DNA of 64,000 nt from assembly GCA_019217005.1 (NCBI GenBank), contig JAHBNG010000002.1:1-64000 (forward strand), given 5' to 3'. The notes beneath the pieces are model-generated. The model made no database searches, was not told the origin of the DNA, and saw only the letters and a program-made list of their open reading frames with translations. Position 1 is the first letter of the stretch, and each line of letters starts with the position of its first letter. The stretch comes from Chloroflexi bacterium TSY. GTDB taxonomy: Bacteria > Chloroflexota > Anaerolineae > Caldilineales > Caldilineaceae. Shown here in pieces: positions 1-8,647 of this stretch. The position numbers were made by a program, and so were the translations under genes.

Positions 1-2
1 CT

Positions 3-197
3 ATCACTGCACGGCAATCGGGGGTGCCGCGTGGTGCACAGTATCATTGGCAAGAGCCGGTTAGCACGTCAACAGGAATGATTCGTTATTTTGTAGAAGT
101 CATTGAGTTATCCGGTGAGAATCGAATGCTTGAGGTTGGGACGGTAAGTCTATCTAGCAAGCTGAATAAAATTTTCCTACCGTTTGTCATGAAATAA
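3..197 (+). CDS. C-terminal end of a probable secreted protein (5' end outside window)
   Basis: An open frame enters from the left edge and ends at a TAA at 195-197. The readable part is about 64 residues. It looks like a beta-sandwich end (alternating stretch around RYFVEVIELSG) and finishes with the tail KIFLPFVMK. A final 'aromatic-LP-hydrophobic-hydrophobic' tail is common on exported proteins of Chloroflexota, and similar tails end two other proteins in this window. The stop is followed at once by a palindromic repeat. No function can be assigned because the body of the protein is missing. The frame could be fortuitous, but the tail makes a real gene likely. Confidence 0.55.
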   Translation: MTARQSGVPRGAQYHWQEPVSTSTGMIRYFVEVIELSGENRMLEVGTVSLSSKLNKIFLPFVMK

Positions 198-333
198 GAC
201 CATTTCAGAAAATAAATGTTCACGAAGTGGGCGCTTCGCCCTCCACAGATAGACAGGATTAAAGGGAGTTTAAAGAGAAAATATCCCGTCAATCTCGTCA
301 ATCTGTGGATCGTTTGAAAATTGGATTCGCCCA
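198..333. repeat. Palindromic intergenic repeat, family R1 copy 1
   Basis: About 135 bp that recurs at 3217-3355 with roughly 85-90 percent identity. It contains a small hairpin (CGAAGTGGGCGCTTCG) and a larger imperfect palindrome built from CCACAGAT...ATCTGTGG. Both copies begin directly after a stop codon, so the element may act as a 3' end structure. The rest of 334-535 holds an R2 repeat and nothing else I can support. Confidence 0.7.
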
Positions 334-384
334 ACGGATGGTGACGAGAAGAAGAGCTATTTTTCCCTTTTCCATAGTGAACCC

Positions 385-465
385 GAGAAAGTATTTGGAC
401 ACGGATGGATTGGATTTTCAATATTTTATCCGTGGGTATCTGTGAAAATCCGTGTCCTATTTCTA
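385..465. repeat. Dispersed palindrome R2 ('GGACACGGAT' family), copy 1
   Basis: Imperfect palindrome of the form GGACACGGAT...ATCCGTGTCC. Related copies lie at 31535-31618, 36635-36705 and 44641-44705, always between genes. It has no coding potential. Confidence 0.6.
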
Positions 466-535
466 ATCTCTTTCTAGACTTTACTATGTCAACCACCCGA
501 AATTCTGTTGAACCCGTTTTGATATCAAAGGTTGC

Positions 536-1681
536 CTAAGACTCAATCAGAGGTAGATAGACGGTATAATCATTTGCCAGAGACGCAACTGGCTCTTGTT
601 GTGTGGCGCAGTGGATGCTCCCACCACCAGCCGCAATGCCGTCAATATTGAGTTGGACGATTTCGCGATCAGGAAATGCTTCTTGTACAGCCTCTTTGGC
701 TGCCTGGTCTGCCTGTGCATCGCCAAATTCCTGCACGATGACGGCACCATTACAAACGTAAAAACCAATGTAGCCTGCCGCAAAGTCATTGGTGGCATAC
801 TCATCGCGGATGGTCAGTGGTCCCTCTAAGACAATGACATCCAATTGACGCTCCTGTGCATCTGTCTCTGCGCGCAAGATGTCCAAATGTTCTTTCGTCA
901 CCGCATGGTCGAAGGATTCGGGGTCAGGATCATAGCCAGCGAGGACAATACCAGGGCCAGCAAAACGAGCGTAAAAGTCGGTGTGCCCATCTGTAATGTC
1001 CATTCCCCGAATGCCAGGGAGCCAGACGATTTTTTCTAAGCCAAGCAACGGCATCAACTCTTCTTCAAACTGAGCTTTCGTGACGCCTGGATTACGATTC
1101 TCGTTCAAGACACAGCTTTCTGTAATGATCGCCGTACCACGACCGTCCACCTCGATACATCCGCCCTCCAATACCAAATTGGTGTTCACAACGCTGACGC
1201 CTGCCTGTTGTGCCACAAAAGCAGCAACCTTGGCGTCTCGATTGTATTCTTGTTTTTCTCCCCAACCGTTAAAGTTGAAATCAATTGCGGCTTGTTCATC
1301 GTCTTTGGTTGACACAAAAATTGGGCCAGTATCGCGCATCCACAGATCATCTAAGGGAGAAATGATGAGATCAACTGACGAACCTACCAGGTCGCGGGCG
1401 AGGTCAATCTCGTGTTCTCTGACGAGCATTGTGACAGGTTCGAATTGTGCAATCGTTTGCGCAATGGTGGCCAGATTGCGCCGCACTTCTGGAAGCAACC
1501 TGCGCCCCCATATTCTCTCGCTCGCGCCGAAAGCCATCCACGTGCGTTTATGTGGACCGTTCTCATCCGGCATCATCCACAGACCATCATCGGATGCTCT
1601 TAGCTCTCCAATCGAACATCCCATCAGAACACCTCCTGTCACCAGTGCCGCCGTTTGGATAAAAGTCCGTCTTGTTAGCAT
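536..1681 (-). CDS. Exported agmatine deiminase-family protein
   Basis: 381 aa, porphyromonas-type peptidyl-arginine deiminase/agmatine deiminase family, which hydrolyses agmatine to N-carbamoylputrescine and ammonia in polyamine synthesis. The catalytic cysteine motif GGGSIHCATQQ is near the C-terminus, with the partner motif DGHTDFYARF around residue 230 and WMRDTGP around 110. The N-terminus TRRTFIQTAALVTGGVLMGC combines a twin-arginine motif with a lipobox cysteine, so the enzyme is probably exported by Tat and lipid-anchored, unlike the usual cytoplasmic enzyme. After the catalytic motif there is an extra tail ending YLPLIES. The start at 1681 has AAGG just upstream. It is transcribed divergently from dus. 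The substrate in vivo could also be peptidyl-arginine. Confidence 0.88.
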   Translation of the reverse strand: MLTRRTFIQTAALVTGGVLMGCSIGELRASDDGLWMMPDENGPHKRTWMAFGASERIWGRRLLPEVRRNLATIAQTIAQFEPVTMLVREHEIDLARDLVGSSVDLIISPLDDLWMRDTGPIFVSTKDDEQAAIDFNFNGWGEKQEYNRDAKVAAFVAQQAGVSVVNTNLVLEGGCIEVDGRGTAIITESCVLNENRNPGVTKAQFEEELMPLLGLEKIVWLPGIRGMDITDGHTDFYARFAGPGIVLAGYDPDPESFDHAVTKEHLDILRAETDAQERQLDVIVLEGPLTIRDEYATNDFAAGYIGFYVCNGAVIVQEFGDAQADQAAKEAVQEAFPDREIVQLNIDGIAAGGGSIHCATQQEPVASLANDYTVYLPLIES

Positions 1682-2094
1682 ACCTTATTCCCTTCGCTCA
1701 TCAGACGAAAGCGTGCAACCTCCTAAAATTTTGACAGCATAATCGCTTATCGCACACTTTTCATAGATGAGCCTATTCCCTTTTAGAATTGGCTACAGTA
1801 TACATACACGACCCATAAGCGTTTTAAGGGTGTTCGGTAGGTTGGCATTTGGTGTCTGACGACCGGTTTACCGTTTACCGACGCACTGATTACCAACGAC
1901 TGCTTAAGTTAACACTTATGGTACACAATTCTATCATATATGAACGATGCTAGTAATTCAAGGGATTTTGCCGAAACTAGGTGATTTTGCTGATAGCACT
2001 ATGACTGCTCTTTTCGTCAATGAAGCTGAAATAGAATGTGGATACATCCGCGCTCTATTTATGTCTACGCTCAGCATAGTAGTAAAATAGGGGT
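1682..2094. other. Divergent intergenic region
   Basis: About 410 bp between the agmatine deiminase gene (minus) and the dihydrouridine synthase gene (plus). Promoters for both must lie here. I see AT-rich stretches but no box pair convincing enough to place, and no small gene or repeat. Confidence 0.4.
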
Positions 2095-3216
2095 ATGACA
2101 ACTGGAACGACATTCTGGGATACTCTCCCCAAACCGATCATCGCCCTATCGCCGATGGATGGCGTGACGGATCATCCTCTTCGCCATATTCAGAAAAAGT
2201 ACGGCAATCCAATGGTCGTCTTCACTGAATTTACGAGCGTAGAAGGGATTTGCATGGGCAGTGTGCGCCTGTTAAAGGACTTTCTTTACGATGAAACGCA
2301 ACGGCCGATTGTGGCTCAGATCTATGGGCATACCCCCGAATACTTTCGGCAAACAGCAATTGCCCTCTGTCAGTTGGGATTCGACGGCATCGATATTAAT
2401 ATGGGTTGTCCAGCCAAGAGCGTGGCGCATCGTGGAGCAGGTGCAGGTCTGATCAAGAGACCACAATTGGCCCAGGAGATTGTCAAAGCAACGAAGAGGG
2501 GGGTTCAAGAATGGTTCAACGGCGCAACCGTATGCAACTGTGCCGATATCGCTGCTCCCATTGCGGCTGAGATTGAGGCACGCCAGAGAAGGCTCCCGAT
2601 TCAATATCAAGAGCGACGCTCTGTTCCGGTGAGCGTCAAGACACGTGTGGGATATGAGGCCCCTGTCGTTGAGACATGGATATCCCACCTCATGGCGAGT
2701 GAGCCAGTTGCCATCAGCATTCATGGTCGTACCTTAAAACAGGGCTATGGAGGCGATGCAGATTGGGAGGCGATCGGAAAAGCTGTTGAGTTGACTCAAG
2801 GAACACAAACGCTATTGTTGGGCAATGGAGATGTTCAATCAATGCAGGATGCTCTTGAACAAGTCAGGGGTTATGGCGTGGATGGTGTGTTGATTGGACG
2901 TGCCAGCTTTGGAAATCCTTTTGTATTTCAACAGGATAATGTGATCGGACACTTGGGGCTGGATGAAGATGCTCCGCAAGGCAACAGATATCCTATTCTG
3001 AACATTGCATTGGAGCACGCTTGCCTTTACGAAGAGACATTTCGTGGATACGAGCGCTACCATTTTCCTCCCATGCGAAAACATCTCGGCTGGTATGCGC
3101 GTAGCGTTCCAAGCGCCAAAGGCCTTCGCACAAACCTCACGAAGACATCAAGTGCGGAAGAGGTTCGTGCCGTGTTGGAAGAGTACTATCATTATCGTCG
3201 GCGATGGGAGCATTGA
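2095..3216 (+). CDS. dus: tRNA-dihydrouridine synthase
   Basis: 373 aa, FMN-dependent enzyme that reduces specific uridines in tRNA D-loops. The TIM-barrel start has the PMDGVTDHPLR signature near residue 20. The family motif INMGCPAKSV, carrying the catalytic cysteine, is near residue 100. The FMN/phosphate motif ISIHGRTLKQGY is near 205 and GVLIGRASFGNPF near 265. An insert of about 40 residues lies around residues 135-180 compared with compact Dus proteins. AGGGG precedes the ATG. It stands alone, followed by repeat R1 and a GFA-family gene. The subtype (DusA, DusB or DusC) cannot be decided by eye. Confidence 0.92.
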   Translation: MTTGTTFWDTLPKPIIALSPMDGVTDHPLRHIQKKYGNPMVVFTEFTSVEGICMGSVRLLKDFLYDETQRPIVAQIYGHTPEYFRQTAIALCQLGFDGIDINMGCPAKSVAHRGAGAGLIKRPQLAQEIVKATKRGVQEWFNGATVCNCADIAAPIAAEIEARQRRLPIQYQERRSVPVSVKTRVGYEAPVVETWISHLMASEPVAISIHGRTLKQGYGGDADWEAIGKAVELTQGTQTLLLGNGDVQSMQDALEQVRGYGVDGVLIGRASFGNPFVFQQDNVIGHLGLDEDAPQGNRYPILNIALEHACLYEETFRGYERYHFPPMRKHLGWYARSVPSAKGLRTNLTKTSSAEEVRAVLEEYYHYRRRWEH

Positions 3217-3355
3217 GGCCATTCCAGAAAATGAATGTTCACGAAGTGGGCGCTTCGCCCTCCACAGATGGACAGGATTCAAGAGATTTTCAAGAGAAAT
3301 TATCCAGTCAATCTCATCAATCTGTGGATGGTTTAAAAATTGGATTCGCCTAAAT
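3217..3355. repeat. Palindromic intergenic repeat, family R1 copy 2
   Basis: Second copy of the repeat at 198-333, again starting immediately after a stop codon (dus) and containing the CGAAGTGGGCGCTTCG hairpin and the CCACAGAT...ATCTGTGG arms. Confidence 0.7.
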
Positions 3356-3373
3356 GAAGTTGCGACATTTCAT

Positions 3374-3850
3374 ATGAACAACAAAATCACGATTTCCCTA
3401 CCATTGCGTGGGGGTTGTCAGTGTAGAGCAATCAAATACGAAGTCACTAAAATTCCACTGACCCTCTATGTCTGTCACTGCACAGAGTGCCAGCGGCAAT
3501 CATCAAGCGGGTTTGGCATGTCCATGCCAGTATCGCGCGACGGCTTTACAGTAACTCAGGGCGAAACCCAACTGTGGTCGCGTCCAGCAGCCAGCGGACG
3601 AACCGTCAACTGCCATTTCTGCCCCCATTGCGGCACTCGACTCTTTCATGCACCAAGTCGAAACGATGCGGTTGTGAATGTCAAGCCCGGTACCCTCGAT
3701 GTAACTGATTGGCTTAAACCGGTGGGGCACCTCTGGACCCAAAGCGCACAATCGTGGGTCACTATTCCGTCAACCGCGCTCTTGTTTGAGAGACAGCCGG
3801 CTGATTTTGCACCGCTCTATGATGCTTGGCAAGCCCAGATAAAAGAGTGA
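3374..3850 (+). CDS. GFA (CENP-V/GFA domain) family protein
   Basis: 158 aa from the ATG at 3374. The frame is open further upstream, but that part is repeat R1 and is not coding. It is a zinc-binding fold of the glutathione-dependent formaldehyde-activating family. The N-terminal GGCQCRAIKYEV and CHCTECQRQSSSGF carry four cysteines, and FCPHCGTRLFH carries the second pair, the usual CxC...CxxC...CxxC layout. Substrate is unknown; most members are not true formaldehyde-activating enzymes. The last 89 nt overlap the 3' end of the convergent solute-binding protein gene. Confidence 0.82.
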   Translation: MNNKITISLPLRGGCQCRAIKYEVTKIPLTLYVCHCTECQRQSSSGFGMSMPVSRDGFTVTQGETQLWSRPAASGRTVNCHFCPHCGTRLFHAPSRNDAVVNVKPGTLDVTDWLKPVGHLWTQSAQSWVTIPSTALLFERQPADFAPLYDAWQAQIKE

Positions 3851-6800
3851 GATTCGCCAAGTCAGGTAGCACAATCGGCATATCTTCGAGGGGTGCCTCG
3901 GTCGACGTGGGCGGAGCTGGCGTAAATGTAGGTGTGGGCGGGATGAATGTCGCGGTTGGCGTCGGTGGGACCGCGACCACCTGAATCACCTGTTGGGCAC
4001 GACTCGTACCGCCACCACCAGTTGCCTCAACAACATAGACCATTTCACCCGTACCCGGCGGACAGTGCTGAATTGTACCCAGGACTGGGGCACTGTCCCA
4101 GATAGCGGTGTTATTGACTGCCAGCTTGACCCGCGTCACATTGCCCTCAATCTCCCAACGCAGCGTCACGCACTGACCAACGGTGATAAAGGTATTTGGC
4201 TCTACAACAAAGCGACGGATCTCTGGCACACCAACAACGGACTCAACAGTAATGCGCATCTGCCGAATTTCTGTTGTTCCATTACGCTGGATAATACGCA
4301 ATTCATAGGTCGTTGTTGCGCCTGGGCAGACAGTGCGCTGGTCTTCCCCAACAACGCCGTGATCCTCCCAAGGTTCTCCTTGCTCGTAAAAGTAGACAGC
4401 CTGAACATTTTCAACTTTCCATGAAGTTGTCGTACATTCGCCTTGCTTGATGAGGAGACGATCAGCCCTGAAGTCGATATTGGCTGTGGGCGTTTGGGTT
4501 GGTTGGGGTGTTGGGGCCGCAACGGTAGGCACTTCAATGCCGACCCACATACGATCTCCCATGGGTTGACCTTTGCTGTTTTGCATCCCCCAGAAACCCT
4601 GATAGATTCCGGGAGCAACAGGGGCAACTAGTGGGACGCGGAAATCGTAGAATTGACCTGGGGGAACCGTTCCAACCATAGCTATTGTCTGACCCTCCAT
4701 GCGGGATGCAGACGAGTTTCCACTCAAATATGCGAGCGTATAGCCGCTATTCCAAGAACAGGTACCGCTGTTGCGCACGCGCCACCCCTTTTCAAAGGGC
4801 TGTTCTGGGGGAATCTGTGGTGGTGCCGTCATATTATTATCGTCATAGTTGAGATCCTGGACAAACTCCATCCCGTCCGTGCATGTTGCGATAGGGGGTG
4901 GGGTAGTCGGTGCAGGTGTCGGTACAGGAACTACTGGTGGTTCCACAACTGGTTTCTGTCCCGTATATCTCTCGATCAACTCGGCAATAAATCCTTCCTC
5001 ATCTAAGTCGGAGAGGACTTCGTTGATCTCCGTTCGTAACGTGTAAGTGGACGGGCCAGGGAAAAAGGCGATGGCAAACTCCTGCTCGCTAAAGCCCTGC
5101 GTCAGAATCTTGACGCCACCATCGCGCACAAATGCCTGTGCGGGTGCCAGGTCAGTGACAACTAGATCGATCCGACCTGCCAGCAGATCATTTACGGCTA
5201 GATCAATGTCTTGATAGACCAGGAAATCGTCTTCGCTAATAATATCTGTATCGACAAACGCCGCGCGCACGCCCTCTTCATAGACGCTGTCACGCTGTAC
5301 ACCGATACGTTTGCTCTTCAGCTCTTCACCATTCCCCGTCGCCGTCAATCGAGAGTCCTCGCGTACCAGAACTGCGTCTTCATTGATGTAATACGGTGTG
5401 GAAAAATCGACAAACTGACGGCGTTCGGGCGTATCGGTCAACGCGGCGATGACCAAATCGATCTGGCCAAAGTAAAGCGCATCACCTAATCCCTCAAATG
5501 CCATGTCGCGAATGCTGATCTCCAGATCCAGCCGCCGTCCAATTTCGCGAATCAGCGCAATATCTAACCCGTCGAGCAGGAAGTTGGAGGTGTAATAGGC
5601 AAAGGGTTCATAATCTGCCGACGTGGCGACAACCAGCTGCCCCTTGTCCCTGGCCACAGCCAAGCGATTGATGGTGATCGAGCTGACTATGGCGTCCAGG
5701 TGTGCGAGCGAAGGGTCAAATGCACGGGACGTCAGTCTGTCTAGCTCGACTTTCGTTTTTGCCAAGTACGCAAGGTAGTCTGTTGAGGCCGATTTCAGCA
5801 CATTTGCGGGGATATCAGCAGCCGTTTGCGGGAAATTAGTTACGGAAACAGGGAAGACGAGCGAGATGTAATATCTGCTATCGTTCGTCAGCCCGTGAAA
5901 ATAATAGTTGAGTTGGTCGCCTGTGACGGGAAAATCATCTTCGGTTGTGCGACCTACATACCGAACCCCTCTACCGTTTGCGAAGTCGATATAATCTGTC
6001 TGCACCGCGAGGTCGTTCACGGCACTGGACGGGGGCAGAGAGAGTAAGCCAGCATCCGGAAGCGGACCGCCTCTGTCGTAGGCAGCGAGCAATTGGCGGA
6101 GCTGATTTATGGCCTGGGTCACCGTGCCATCTCCAGCTTCTTCCCACTGTTTTTCATAGTCCACAACAGGATAGATGCCGATGACCGGTTGACCATCGAA
6201 AAATACGATGTTGTGCTCCGGCGCCCCTGTCGGGCCAGTCGGGGCATCACCATCGTAGGGTGCCGCCACGACACGTTCCCCCGTCACATCCTTGGCAAGA
6301 CCGATCGCATCTACCTCAATTGCATTGACGGGTAAATTTCCAACCTCGCCGCGACGGACAACGACTCTTGAGGCATCAGTCAGCTCATTACCGGCTTGGG
6401 TATCGCCATCCAGTTTATAGATCTGTTCCACAAACTGGCTTGGACAGCACATGGGATCAATGGGTCCTTGAGTCGCCATCGTCACAACAATACCATTCTG
6501 TTCAATCGAGAGAGAACGCACGTTGACGCGGTCTCCCAGCAGAGTCGTGGCAATATTGACTGGTTCGCCATCTTGGTTGACGACAATGGCCAGGTCATAG
6601 AAGACGCCGCTGCCGCCCGCGTTGGTGCGCAGGACAACGGCTGCCGCGGCAGATTCACCTAGTTGACCAAATGAGACATGGTCTGTCAATTGAACAACAA
6701 TCTCGCTGGCAGATCCCGGTGCGGCTGGCTCGCGGTACTCGCCCTCTTTCAGCGGTGCGACCCCTGCTTCGGGAAACTCATTGATATAGGTCATGTTCTT

Positions 6801-6962
6801 GAGCTGACTCAGGGTCGGTGCTCTGTTCGTCTGAGCCTGTGCCGATCGTTGACTCAGCGGTGTTGTAAACAACCCCACGGCTAAAAGCGCTAGAGCAACA
6901 GCCCACCATCGGGAGGATCGGAGCTTCTGATTATGTTGTGTTAAGATGTGAAAACCTGTCAT
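3762..6962 (-). CDS. Secreted solute-binding protein (family 3) fused to NBR1-type Ig and other Ig-like domains
   Basis: 1066 aa. Residues 1-45 are a signal peptide with an AQA cleavage region. Residues about 50-430 are an unrecognised beta-rich region. About 435-670 is an extracellular solute-binding domain of the amino-acid type (signature around FAYYTSNFLLDGLDIALI, FGQIDLVIAALTDTPERR, FSTPYYI). A Pro/Thr linker follows, then an NBR1-like Ig domain with the WRVRNSGTCSW core, then two further Ig-like modules each with a conserved cysteine pair, and a second Thr/Pro linker near the C-terminus. It probably captures a ligand at the cell surface. No permease or ATPase gene is adjacent, so it may be a sensor or scavenger. 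GAAGGA lies upstream of the ATG. The 3' end overlaps the GFA gene by 89 nt. Confidence 0.8.
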   Translation of the reverse strand: MTGFHILTQHNQKLRSSRWWAVALALLAVGLFTTPLSQRSAQAQTNRAPTLSQLKNMTYINEFPEAGVAPLKEGEYREPAAPGSASEIVVQLTDHVSFGQLGESAAAAVVLRTNAGGSGVFYDLAIVVNQDGEPVNIATTLLGDRVNVRSLSIEQNGIVVTMATQGPIDPMCCPSQFVEQIYKLDGDTQAGNELTDASRVVVRRGEVGNLPVNAIEVDAIGLAKDVTGERVVAAPYDGDAPTGPTGAPEHNIVFFDGQPVIGIYPVVDYEKQWEEAGDGTVTQAINQLRQLLAAYDRGGPLPDAGLLSLPPSSAVNDLAVQTDYIDFANGRGVRYVGRTTEDDFPVTGDQLNYYFHGLTNDSRYYISLVFPVSVTNFPQTAADIPANVLKSASTDYLAYLAKTKVELDRLTSRAFDPSLAHLDAIVSSITINRLAVARDKGQLVVATSADYEPFAYYTSNFLLDGLDIALIREIGRRLDLEISIRDMAFEGLGDALYFGQIDLVIAALTDTPERRQFVDFSTPYYINEDAVLVREDSRLTATGNGEELKSKRIGVQRDSVYEEGVRAAFVDTDIISEDDFLVYQDIDLAVNDLLAGRIDLVVTDLAPAQAFVRDGGVKILTQGFSEQEFAIAFFPGPSTYTLRTEINEVLSDLDEEGFIAELIERYTGQKPVVEPPVVPVPTPAPTTPPPIATCTDGMEFVQDLNYDDNNMTAPPQIPPEQPFEKGWRVRNSGTCSWNSGYTLAYLSGNSSASRMEGQTIAMVGTVPPGQFYDFRVPLVAPVAPGIYQGFWGMQNSKGQPMGDRMWVGIEVPTVAAPTPQPTQTPTANIDFRADRLLIKQGECTTTSWKVENVQAVYFYEQGEPWEDHGVVGEDQRTVCPGATTTYELRIIQRNGTTEIRQMRITVESVVGVPEIRRFVVEPNTFITVGQCVTLRWEIEGNVTRVKLAVNNTAIWDSAPVLGTIQHCPPGTGEMVYVVEATGGGGTSRAQQVIQVVAVPPTPTATFIPPTPTFTPAPPTSTEAPLEDMPIVLPDLANLTLLSGLAKHHRAVQNQPAVSQTRARLTE

Positions 6963-7262
6963 ATTTTCTTATTTCCTTCGTTTATGATTTTTCTGGTTCT
7001 GTGGGATGCTGTGATCACAGAACGCGATAACGAGACCCAGAAGGTTCCCCAACAGGAACGGATTGGGGGCATCGTCAGGAAACTGTCTCGATCCGTAGGA
7101 AGCATCTGGTAAACAGAGCAAAAAATTCGTTTCTTCCCCGAATCCGCTGTCGTTTTTGGACACAACCACAGAAAATGTTAGGCCTTTAAGGGATCAAGAT
7201 GTGGTGAATGCCACCACTTTGTGAGCTGACAATTTTGTGTCGATGTTGCATAAAATCAGTCT

Positions 7263-7498
7263 CAGTAGATCCAAAATGTGCTTGATATTCGCAGAGAGAG
7301 CACCTTTCCTTTGGAAAGGCGTTCTCTATTACACGCAGTAGACATAATCCTGCATTTCTCAGTCAAAACAGACTCGAGCGTGCCAAATGGTCCGAGATTC
7401 TCTACTGCGTCTTTTTTCGCCATTTGAACGCTCTACCTCTGAGAAATCCTACTGCGTGTAATCTCTAACGCCTACTCCGCGAAAATTTGGATCAACTG
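7263..7498. mobile_element. 236-bp non-autonomous element related to the 215-bp family
   Basis: Ends CAGTAGATCCAAAATGT and (other strand) CAGTTGATCCAAATTTTCGC match the ends of the 215-bp elements. It is flanked by a perfect 5-bp direct repeat AGTCT (7258-7262 and 7499-7503). The interior differs from the 215-bp family and folds into a long hairpin (GGCGTT...ACACGCAGTAG against CTACTGCGTGT...AACGCC). The surrounding gene-free stretch 6963-7614 holds nothing else I can name. Confidence 0.7.
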
Positions 7499-7614
7499 AG
7501 TCTCACTCGTGCTGCGCTGCAAGCGTCTCAATCGTCAATGCAACGAATGAGATTCCAAGACCCTTTATGCTCAATAGTCAATCTTCAATAGTCAATTGAC
7601 AATTCGCTAGATTC

Positions 7615-8304
7615 TTATTCTGCCAAAATGTGCAATTCCTCCAGGGTCAACGGATTTGTGCCATGCCCAGTATAGATTATCTCAGAGCTGACTTCCTTCA
7701 GGCGGTTTACGCTTTCGGTTAATTGCTCCCAATTATCTGCATAGGCGCGCTGTAGATGAGGACCTCCCACGGTGGAAATCAGATCACTGACAAAGGCAAG
7801 CTGATTTTCGACGATTACACCAGCGGATCCTGGCGTGTGACCAGGCAAGTGGATCACGTAGGCATCCAGGCCATATTCGTCCAGACGGTTGCCATCTTCG
7901 ACCAGTATGTCAGCTTCGGTTGGCCGTATCCGTGCACTTCGTTCAATCGTCGGCAGGATGAGATCGGTTATTCGTCGAGGCAAGAGGCGGATGGAACCGA
8001 GCCTTGTCTCGCCTTTTGCCAATGCGTCGGCATCCAAGTGGTGAACGGCAATTGGTGCGCCTGTTTCGGCCCGGATTTTGGATGCACCACCGTAATGATC
8101 AATATGGGCATGTGTGATAAAGATGAGCCGCAAATCGGTGCGCCCTAATTCGGTTAGCTTATCCAAAATCTGCTGCTCGAATCGAGGAGGACCAGCATCA
8201 ATTAGGACAAGTCCGGTTTCGCTCTCGATCAAAAAGGCATTGGAAAACCGGCCAGCGAAAATACGATGGACTTGAATTGTGCGGTCTGTGTTTGCTTCGG
8301 ACAT
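7615..8304 (-). CDS. MBL-fold metallo-hydrolase
   Basis: About 229 aa from the ATG at 8304; an in-frame TTG at 8322 is an alternative. Metallo-beta-lactamase fold: the metal motif THAHIDHYGG is near residue 65, HLPGHTPGSAGV supplies the next histidine, and TGHGTNPL the last. This is the two-zinc hydrolase set typical of glyoxalase II-like and related hydrolases. The substrate cannot be told from sequence. It is the last gene of the long minus-strand membrane/stress run, just downstream of the broken yihY-like gene. Confidence 0.85.
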   Translation of the reverse strand: MSEANTDRTIQVHRIFAGRFSNAFLIESETGLVLIDAGPPRFEQQILDKLTELGRTDLRLIFITHAHIDHYGGASKIRAETGAPIAVHHLDADALAKGETRLGSIRLLPRRITDLILPTIERSARIRPTEADILVEDGNRLDEYGLDAYVIHLPGHTPGSAGVIVENQLAFVSDLISTVGGPHLQRAYADNWEQLTESVNRLKEVSSEIIYTGHGTNPLTLEELHILAE

Positions 8305-8376
8305 TGGATTAGTTGAGGTCAAAATCTGCGTTTATCTGTATAATCTGAGTACAATTAGTTTCTCTCCGTCAAGCCG

Positions 8377-8647
8377 CTAGCTCGTTTGGTCCGATGGAGT
8401 TGTATATTGTTCACACACCTCCTTGTTTTGGTATGCGAGTTTTTCTTGGTATGACGACGAGCGCGAGCCAAAGAGATACGCAAAGGTTTTTGTAAATTCG
8501 GCCCCCATCAGGACAATAAAGACCGAAAAATAGGCCCACAACGTCAAGACCACGACTGAACCAGCTGCACCGTAGAAGGTAGCAATGTAGGTGCGGCTGG
8601 CAAAGTAGCCAATGATGGTTTCGGCGATCGTTAGTACAATGCCTGTA
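8377..8647 (-). pseudogene. YihY/BrkB-family membrane protein, 3' part, cut off by an IS
   Basis: Reading the minus strand from the IS end gives the expected C-terminus of a YihY/virulence-factor BrkB protein (TGIVLTIAETIIGYFASR, then LWAYFSVFIVLMGAEFTK) with a stop at 8377-8379. The 5' part lies at 9955-10626 beyond the ISAzo13-like element. Joining the parts at the TA next to the IS leaves them one base out of frame, so either a base was lost at insertion or the gene was already damaged. Confidence 0.85.

Noticed and set aside
86..496. 136-aa minus-strand ORF
   Set aside because: It spans repeats R1 and R2 and the end of a plus-strand gene; no protein-like pattern.
1080..1742. 220-aa plus-strand ORF opposite the agmatine deiminase gene
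   Set aside because: Shadow of the real minus-strand gene, whose catalytic motifs are clear.
3005..3373. N-terminal extension of the GFA-family protein
   Set aside because: It overlaps dus and repeat R1; the conserved domain starts right after the ATG at 3374.
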